NCBI GenBank assembly: GCA_004154925.1
Contig: QJNS01000135.1
Coordinates: forward strand, 1 to 64,000
Direction: 5' to 3'
DNA from: Monosporascus cannonballus
Lineage: Eukaryota; Ascomycota; Sordariomycetes; Xylariales
DNA length: 64,000 nt
The position numbers were made by a program, and so were the translations under genes. The notes under the pieces were generated by a model. The model was not told the DNA's origin, made no database searches, and worked only from the letters and a program-made list of their open reading frames with translations. Of this stretch, positions 56,523 to 64,000 are shown piece after piece. The first letter of the stretch is position 1. Each line of letters opens with the position of its first letter.

Positions 56523-58257
56523 ATGGAAACGCCAGGCGAGACCAGTAAGTTCGCGTACAACCTCAGCAGGCTAAAATATAAGCTCATCTTGATGCCTTGC
56601 AGCTTCCATCGGCCCGGAACCTTCTGGTTCAAGCCCTAGCACCGTGGCATGGCCAATCGCCTTGTGGGCTCTCGTCGCTCTGGCCGTCGGCGCCATGAAC
56701 CAGCCATGTGGCAACGTCCTGGGCCGGGGGGAGAATTACTTCCGCTTATATAGCCGAGTTTCTCCCATTGTGTGCGTCGCTGACGTGATGTACTTCCTCG
56801 TTGTGCTCATCCTCGGCAGTCTCGATCGAGGGGGGTTCGTAAAGAACATGAAGTATGAGCTAGCGAGGCGATTTGGTGATGAGCTGGCGATGCGTTTCGA
56901 TGATGAGCTGGTGAGACGTTTCCGATATAAATTGGCGGGGTACTTTCATGAAACCGCGGTGCGCTTTAAACAATTAATTCGGCAGACAATGCGCTCTAAT
57001 AATAGGCTGGCAAAACGCATCAAGGAGCTGGAAAGAGGCTCTCCTGATGAGCTACTGAAGCAATTTATTACTGAGCTGGCGGCATACCACGACAGTAATA
57101 CGCTGGCGAGACGCATTATTGCTCAGGTGATGATGCGCTTAACTGATAATCCGCCGATGAGCTATAACGAGGTGGGACACCTTTGTGAGGATCTGGAGAG
57201 ACGCTTTTGTAAGGATCTGGCGGCGTACTTTGAAGATGTGCGGAAATATTGGCCTGATCAGATGGTGATGAATGTTGGCGACGAGCTGGTGATGAGTTGT
57301 GTTGATGAGTTCGTGATTTCCTTTGTCGATAAGATGGCGACAAGCTTGCATGAAGATAGGACAGCGGATCACCTTGTTGGCGAGCTGGTGAGACGTCGGG
57401 GTGGTGACTATTCCAACAGCAGCATTAAGGCAGCTGAGGACCCGACATTGGTGCGGTGGGTTTTGCTCGGGGTTAGCGTGGTGCCCCCGACTGTGAAACT
57501 GGTTTCCATGGATGGCCTGTGGTGGACGAAGACGTGGGCATTGATGTTTTTCGTTTCCATTATTTTCGGCGAGGTCGTTCGATTTCTCCAGTCAAGGCAG
57601 CGCACATTCAACGGACATCAACCAAAGTGGCGAGCCAACAATTGGCTTGTACGGCTTCTCGACTTTCCCACCTATTTAGCCTTCTCCCTCCAATTCGCAT
57701 TGCTCCTCAGTCTCGCATCTGGCTTTCTTTTTGGCGGCTATTTTCATATAGACGTCCACGGCCCCATCCTCGATAGCACCGTCTCTATCACCTTCACTTC
57801 GGTCCCAGTCGCCTATTACTTCTTCGGAAATCCACGGCCCAAGTTGAGCCTAGTGTCCTACGGCGTCCTCACATCATTATTTATGGTGACCCTAGGCCCG
57901 TTTCGGGGAGATTTGGAAGTGTTCTTCGGCCCGCATTGGATTGCGACGCAGCCACGACAATTGGCTGAGTTGCCTTGGAAGTATCAGCAGGACGACTGGT
58001 TTGACACTGGATATATGTTGGGTTGGATTGTTGTCATCCTTTTGGGCCAGGTGGCCCTGCAGTTGATTATATTTGAATTGGTCCCGCATATTATTATGTC
58101 CCAGCCATTGAAAAAGGTGTTCTGGGCTGATACTCATGAGACAGCGTTGGCGGCACTGATGTTCGTCTTGACTTTGGTTTGCTGCTTGTTGTACTATGGG
58201 TTGTTATACAACTCTGAAGGGACAGTCAATCCTTCTTGGACTGTGGGCCTTGGCTGA
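56523..58257 (+). CDS. multi-pass membrane protein with an internal 8-residue tandem-repeat region, two exons
   Basis: Exons 56523-56544 and 56603-58257 give 558 aa. The 58-bp intron has GTAAGT..TTGCAG, and the phase fits (METPGET joined to TSIGPEP). The second exon alone has no ATG until residue 39, which supports the first exon. About eight hydrophobic segments are visible: one at residues 23-39 (WPIALWALVALAVGAM), one at 62-81, and the rest in the last 270 residues. Between them, residues about 92-272 form a long soluble region built from degenerate 8-residue units (YELARRFG, DELAMRFD, DELVRRFR, ..), which should form amphipathic helices. No enzyme motif is visible. It resembles fungal hypothetical membrane proteins; function not recognised. 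It is intact although it lies between two RIP-mutated blocks. Confidence 0.8.
56854..57396 (+). repeat. coding minisatellite, 24-bp period
   Basis: Recurring GATGAGCTGGCGAGACGTTT-like units at 24-base spacing. They are clearest at 56861-56932 and 57180-57240, and are diverged and partly out of register elsewhere. The units stay in frame throughout, so the reading frame has been kept during expansion. Confidence 0.75.
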
Positions 58258-58388
58258 GTTGGAAGTCGATCGTATCGCATTCAGGGTGGAGCCTGCCAAG
58301 TCAAGATGGGGGAGACTTCCGCATGGTAGCATGTGTAGAGGGCGCTCAAATGTAGTCGTGGAAAGATCAGCAACAGGCTAAGGCAATA

Positions 58389-58575
58389 TGTCACAGTTAG
58401 GCTGATCGCGAGAAAAGGTTGCATAAAGTGTGGGAAGTGATAATTGTCTGACTAGAATTGAACTCCGGGGAGCGGTAGCTGGAAGGCTCTCTATATATTG
58501 TGGGAGCGCCGGAATAAGGTTTTTCCGGGTGCTATGGAGCTTGATAACTAATATAAATACGTTTATTCCACGACA
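58389..58575 (+). repeat. LTR, sibling of the solo LTR at 1853
   Basis: 187 bp, TGTCACAGTTAGGC..CCACGACA. No TSD: CAATA precedes it and TCCCC follows. It stands exactly at the edge of the right AT-rich block, so it may be the 5' LTR of an element whose body is RIP-mutated. Changes such as ACACAG to ATATAA near the 3' end are RIP-like. Confidence 0.8.
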
Positions 58576-58925
58576 TCCCCCCCAGATGAAAAGGAGTTAA
58601 TCCTTTAAATCTGCTTATCGTAATTTCTATAATTTTTAAATTATTAAAATAATAAAAAATACTATAATTAATAAACATAATTAATAAAAAAAATAAGTTA
58701 TATATATATATATATTATACGAAAATAATTATTATTATATTTATTTTTCTTTATTATTATTACGGTAATATATAACGAAATAATAAGGTTTATATTTTGC
58801 CCGTTGATTTTTTTTTTATTTTCGAGTATTAAAACTTTTTTCTTTGTTTTTTTTAATTTATATAATAATTTTGTAAATATTTTGTATTAAGAAAAAGTAA
58901 TCGCGGTATTTATATATATAATATA

Positions 58926-58956
<31 letters not shown>

Positions 58957-59263
58957 TTTATTAAAAATAAACGTTTTTTTGTTTTTTATACGTATATTAT
59001 ATACGTTACGAATTATTAAATATATTCATTACTAATCGTAATCATTATTATTATTAAGTAATTTTGCATAAATTTATTAATAATAATTATAATAAATGTT
59101 TTCTTAAGTTTAATACGTTACAGCTGTTCGTATTCGTATAACGCGCGTAATACGCGCGGACGCCGCCGCCGTCGACGTTACTACCGCCGTTACTGCCGCC
59201 GCTATTGCCGCAAACGCCGCGGCTAATACCGAACGCGAATAAAACGTTCTTACCTCGCCTATG
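58576..59263. other. AT-rich DNA with microsatellites and a GC-rich patch, unassigned
   Basis: Very AT-rich with a TA run near 58696 and an (ATT)n tract near 58929-58957. At 59120-59260 it changes to a GCC/GCG-rich patch that reads on the plus strand as an Ala-rich peptide ending at TAA. It is probably the remains of a retroelement, but no domain is recognisable. Confidence 0.4.
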
Positions 59264-59553
59264 TGTAACGGCTAGGCGGTTTAACCAACTATTAAACCTT
59301 AGTCGTACGGGTTTATATTAGCAGAAGTATCGTAAAACTCTGTAGCAATAAGATAACTTAATTACGTCTCTTAATACCCAAGGTGCAGAAATTGTATTTG
59401 CAAGCGATTAATATTAATAAATGTTGCAGGTTAAAATTATTTAAATTATGGAAATAATAAACATATATATCTTCATTTGGTTTATTAGATTATTATTAAT
59501 AAGTTGGTGATCCGGTTTACTGGCTTACCATTAGTACGTTGGTGATTTATTAT
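59264..59553 (-). repeat. truncated Gypsy LTR, interrupted by Gypsy-5
   Basis: TGTAACGGCTAGGCGG at the left, type B U3 repeats at the right, cut at 59553 where the next LTR begins. Its missing part would lie beyond the window if Gypsy-5 inserted into it. Confidence 0.75.
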
Positions 59554-62500
59554 TGTGACGAGCTATACGGTTTAACCAACTATTAAACCTTAAGTCGACG
59601 GGTTTATGTTAGCAGAAGTATTATGGAAATCTAAATAATAAATACAGTAACGTATTACGTCTTATAATATCAAAAATGCTTTAAGTAACGATATAATATT
59701 ATAAGCTAATATTATTTAAATTATAAAAATATTAAACATATATTTATTTTTTTTTATTTGCTAGATTACCACTAACAAATTAATAATCCGGCTTATTAAG
59801 TTATTACCAATAAGTTGGTAATCCGGCTTACTAGCTTACTACCAGTAAGTTGGTAATCCATTACGTAACTTACCCCATTACGCACTTATGGTTAAATCGC
59901 GAAAAACCGTTTTTAAAGGCCGCGGCCCGTTAAGTTATAATACGGTCTTCCCTTTCCACAAATTTTGCCCTTAAGATTTTCTCTTTTTCTTCGATAAACT
60001 TTTACATTTATTCAATATATCGTTTAGTATATCTAAACGTCGTTTTCCCAAATTCGAATAACGACTTACTTTAATTAATTTAATTAAATTTAAATCATTT
60101 AATACGATATTTTATTTTTTATTTTATTCGACAATTTAATTACCAAATAATAGACGGGGTTTTTCGTTATAAAGAATACGTTCGTTAAAATCGTTCGTAT
60201 AACGGAATAAAAATTCCTGTTTCCATAATTAATCGTTATACCGCGAAATCGAAAAAGTTAAAAAAAAAGAATTAACAGCCGAAAAATCGTTATCTGAAGC
60301 TTTTGGGCGTTTTTCTCATATACGTCGTTAACGTTAACATTACCAGTTACAGGGTAAAAAATTAATAAATCGTATCTTTTAATTATTAAATAAATCTCCA
60401 AAGGCCATATCTTAAAAAAAAATCCGTTATAGCTGTTTAAGTTATTAAGGGTATAAATATTATTAATTAAAGTATTATAAATTCCCTAAATAATATGAAC
60501 TAAAATACGATTATTTTTAATAATTCCGTTATTACTGGTAAAAATTCTTTAATAGGCGCTAGGCGCCAATAAAGTTTTTGGCAGATTCCTAGGTATTCTC
60601 GGAATCTGGATATTTTTTCCATTTAATTAGGTATTAGGTAAATTTATTTTATTTTCGCATATCGAAAATTTTCTTTACTTCGTATACCTATTTATTTTTT
60701 ACCTCCATATCATCCTATACCGTATATATTTTAATCGTATCCGTTATTAATTTAAATAAAAAAACATAAAAAATTAAATAAAGTTTAATTTTTGGTAAAA
60801 GTTTTAATTAGTAATTATTTTCTAAGAGTTTCTTAATAATTTTATATGGACCGATATATTTGGAATCAAATTGTTTATTAAGTCGTTCTGTTTAAATATT
60901 TTTGGTAACGAAAAAAATTATTTCCCCTTTTTCGAAAATTAATCCTTTTAATCTTTTCTAATTATAATACTTATTTATTTAATTTCGTACAAATTCTAAT
61001 TTTATTTTTATTTTTTAATACAGTTATTTTCATTATTTTAACGTACAAAGTATTTTAATATTAATTAGATTATTATTACGCGTTTTTATATACTTTTAAG
61101 ATAAAACCAAATTTTACGTTCGCAAGTATTATCTTAATACTTTTATAATAATTGGTATGATAAATTAATTATGCAATTAGTAATTTTTCAACTTAATTAT
61201 TTTATTCGTAATTAATGTAATATCGTAAATAAAGTTTTAAAATTTACTTTATTCGTTTTATTTATTTATTTATCTATTGTTTAAATACGTTATATAACTT
61301 ATATTTTAAGCCGATTTATGCTACAAAACTTTGTCAAAATTTAAATACGAATATTAATCCTTTATTTAATATGATCTTTATTAATAATCCGTATATGTTA
61401 AAAATATATTTAAAAAAATACATATTATTTGTTCGGCATTTATGTCCTTATAATATAATAAAAAATTAAAAATATTTTATAAATTAATGGACGATTGCGA
61501 AAATATTATTATAATATATTTCGGTAATTAAATTGTTTAACATAAAAAGCTTAATAATAAAATCGAACGTAATTAAATGCTATAATCGTTCGGCGATTAA
61601 TAATGGCTATAATTTTCCATATGGTTTATACCGTTAAATCTTTACTTTAACGCAAGTACTGCATTGCCGTATAATATTTTATATTATTAATTTTATTTTT
61701 TCAAAAAAGTATATACATTAAAGGCGTTTTAAGGTTTTATAAATTTCTAGATATCCGTATAATTAATATTTATATATTTCTCGTACTAAATCCTCGTAAT
61801 ATTTTTCTAAAATTTATACTTTATTTATTTTTCGAGTTTTTAAAAAATTATTATTATATTACTAAATCTTTTAATACATATCGAAAGGTATTACCTGAAT
61901 TATCGCACTTTATTATAAACGTAAATATCTTTTTATAATAATATCGAAAATTATATAAATAATTTTAACCAATTTTCTTTCGAAATTTGATTACTTGCTT
62001 AAAACGTTTACTTTACCGTTTTCGGATATTTTCTTATAAATAATAACAAAATCGAAATTCGTTAATTTTTTTTATATATCTTAATTATTATCCTGTAAGT
62101 TCTCTAGTCGTAGTAAATCGAGTAAAATTTTGATAATCCGTATAAACCTTAACCTAATATAAGTTTCCCTTTAAAAATGCCTAAATTCCCGAAATGCCAT
62201 AATAATAATTATACATTCCTTATCTGGAATATCGTAATTAAATTAGGCTCCTTTTAATTTATACGAAAAAAATATAATAAAGTACAATTTACTTTATTTA
62301 TTTTATTATTTAATTATTACACCTAAAGCGAAATCTAAAATATTAGTTTTTAATTTAACGGAATAATTTAAATGGTATATAATTAATATTAATTTATTAA
62401 TAATTATATCCTTAATATCTTAAAACACCTTTTCTGTATTTGGCGTCTATTTAAATTCTTTTTTCTTTCGTAAAATTCGTTAAAAATATAATTATCCTAC

Positions 62501-64000
62501 TAAAGTTTCAAATAAATTTCTTGCCATAATTAATGAATTTAAGAAACGCTTATACATCTTTAAATATTATTAATATTTACCATTTTATAATTGGAGCGAC
62601 TTTTTTAGGGTTTATTTTAATATATTCTAAGCTAATAATATATCCCAAATAATCCATTTCTTATATACAAAATTAACTTTTTTTTGCATTAATAAATAAC
62701 CTTGTGTCCTATAAAGCTTAAAAAACCTTCTAAATATATTTTACGTATATTTTTTCCGTTTTCGAAAAAATAGAAATGTCGTCCAGGTAACAAATAACGA
62801 AAATATTAAGATATTTTCGTAATACATAATTTACCATCCGTTAAAATATTGCTAGTACATTCGTAAATCTTATTAACGTAACCAAATACTTAAATAGTTC
62901 GTATTTCGTTTTAAAGGTTATTTTTTATTCGTATTCCTTTTTAATCCTAATAAGGTTATATTTATTTTTGTAATTAAATATTATAAACCATTTAATTCCA
63001 TAAAATCAGTTTGTTATTTCTGTAATTAAGAATATTAATATTGTTTAATTATCGATAATTAACTATAAATTATAATTTTTTAATTTTTTTGGGTACGAAA
63101 AATACAAAATATCTTATTAATAATTTCAAAATTCAAATCCATCCTTTCTGTTACCGATTTTCCAGGTATTTTTTAAAAATACGTAATTCGTATTCGTTAA
63201 AATTATGAATAAGGTAAAACTTTATCGAAAATCCTTTTTTAAAAATTATTTTATAATCCTATTCGTTATGTTTTAATAGTTTCGTATCAAATCTTTTCCT
63301 AAAAAGCTGTTCGTATTTATAATATTATAATAATATATTAATAAAATCTTTTAAATGTTTGGGCTATTATTTTTATAGTTCCATATCGTTATTTAATTAT
63401 TTTAGTTTCGCTTTAATAATTATAATAATATATTATTTTTTTTAATACTCGTTCTTTTTTTAAAATTTATTTCTTTAAGTAAAAAAATATTTATTGGATT
63501 TTTATGTTTATATTTGTCGTTATTATTAATCGAATATTAAAATCTTAATTTTTCTTGTTTTTATTTATTAATACGGAATAAAATGAACTCTATTTAATTA
63601 ATTTTACAGTTAATTAAAACTTCGTATTAACGTATCCATAATAATCCTAAGATTATATCGTAATTCCTAAATAAAAGAATATCGAAATTAATTATTTAAT
63701 ATCATCTTTTAATAAAAGTTTCGAAATAATTAATTTCGTATCTAATTTTTCAATTCTCGTAAACGAATTCTTAATTTTCGGCATTTGTTATTATATAAAG
63801 TTTTAATGTATATTTTTATAATAATTTAAACTTATTAATTATATCAGGTATAAAATAATTTTCGTTTAACGTTCCGTAATTTATTATTGCAATATGTTAG
63901 CACGTTTTGATTTATATATTTAAAATAATAAAATCGTTAATATTTTTAATTATCGTATTTAAAACCTTTTTTAGGAATTTCGTTTAACTTCTTTAAGTTT
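59554..64000 (-). mobile_element. Gypsy-5: Ty3/Gypsy chromovirus, minus strand, runs off the window
   Basis: Left LTR 59554-59942 (TGTGACGAGC..TTATAATA, type B U3), then an antisense frame, chromodomain, integrase, RNase H and RT in the same order as Gypsy-2. The RT active site YLDD is intact at 62778-62789. The window ends at a point matching about 36965 in Gypsy-2, so roughly 2 kb is outside. Confidence 0.88.
60031..60575 (+). pseudogene. Gypsy-5 antisense accessory reading frame
   Basis: The frame matches that of Gypsy-2. It starts with an ATA in place of ATG, then SKRRFPKFE.RL, and later a shifted copy of the RSYNGIK block. It continues with LTAEKSLSEAFGRFSHIRR and QLQGKK, with TAA stops between. 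Opposite in strand to gag-pol. Confidence 0.55.

Noticed and set aside
58927..58960. ATT repeats as telomere- or centromere-related sequence
   Set aside because: A simple microsatellite in AT-rich DNA; no TTAGGG-like telomere repeat anywhere in the window.
59549..59558. TSD ATTAT for the Gypsy-5 insertion
   Set aside because: Only the left flank is inside the window, so the duplication cannot be verified.

Overview
The window looks like filamentous ascomycete (Pezizomycotina) genomic DNA. Short introns with GT..AG borders and CTAAC-like branch sites interrupt a chromatin-remodelling subunit, an RTA1-type membrane protein and a multi-pass membrane protein. The rest is dominated by retrotransposons whose damage is the footprint of repeat-induced point mutation (RIP): CpA to TpA and TpG to TpA changes, CAA/CAG codons turned into TAA/TAG, and catalytic Asp/Glu/Cys/His turned into Asn/Lys/Tyr. 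The species cannot be named from this sequence alone.

Layout. (1) 1-18.6 kb is of normal base composition. It holds four apparently intact genes: a 2EXR-domain protein, the RSC7/Npl6 chromatin remodeller, an RTA1-like 7-TM protein and a secreted DUF7136-type protein. It also holds a solo LTR with a perfect target duplication and several broken genes: a 5'-truncated flavin oxidoreductase with three +1 frameshifts, a JBP/TET-type 2OG-Fe(II) dioxygenase with a stop and a frameshift, and two unrecognised relics. (2) 18.6-55 kb is an AT-rich block of nested, RIP-degraded transposons. (3) 55.9-58.6 kb is a small GC-normal island carrying one intact two-exon membrane-protein gene with a coding 24-bp minisatellite. 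(4) 58.6-64 kb is AT-rich again and ends inside another retroelement.

The nest can be read as a stratigraphy from target-site duplications (TSDs). A Copia element (19826-32108) carries a Ty3/Gypsy chromovirus (Gypsy-1, 20604-27406, TSD ATAAG). Next to it a pogo/Fot1-like transposase gene is split by Gypsy-2 (32523-39171, minus strand, TSD TAAAA). A Tc1/mariner element with recognisable terminal inverted repeats (40705 and 55940) is split by Gypsy-3 (41437-54992). Gypsy-3 is itself interrupted by Gypsy-4 (47417-53752, minus) and by three solo-LTR insertions in its own LTRs (TSDs CGGCC, ATTAC, CTCCC). Subtracting these insertions leaves two Gypsy-3 LTRs of exactly 377 bp each. A further LTR-like insertion with TSD TAAAG sits in the 3' part of the Tc1 gene. 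Gypsy-5 runs off the right edge.

The least expected finding is a conserved antisense reading frame between the chromodomain and the 3' LTR of this Gypsy family. It is recognisable in four of the five copies, opposite in strand to gag-pol, with stops of the TAA/TAG type wherever I read it in full. Other points of interest are LTRs that share their ends but exchange their U3 modules, a mosaic Gypsy-4 without TSDs, and catalytic residues of the transposases and reverse transcriptases erased by G-to-A changes. None of the transposons looks able to encode a working protein. No tRNA, rRNA, CRISPR array or telomere repeat was seen.
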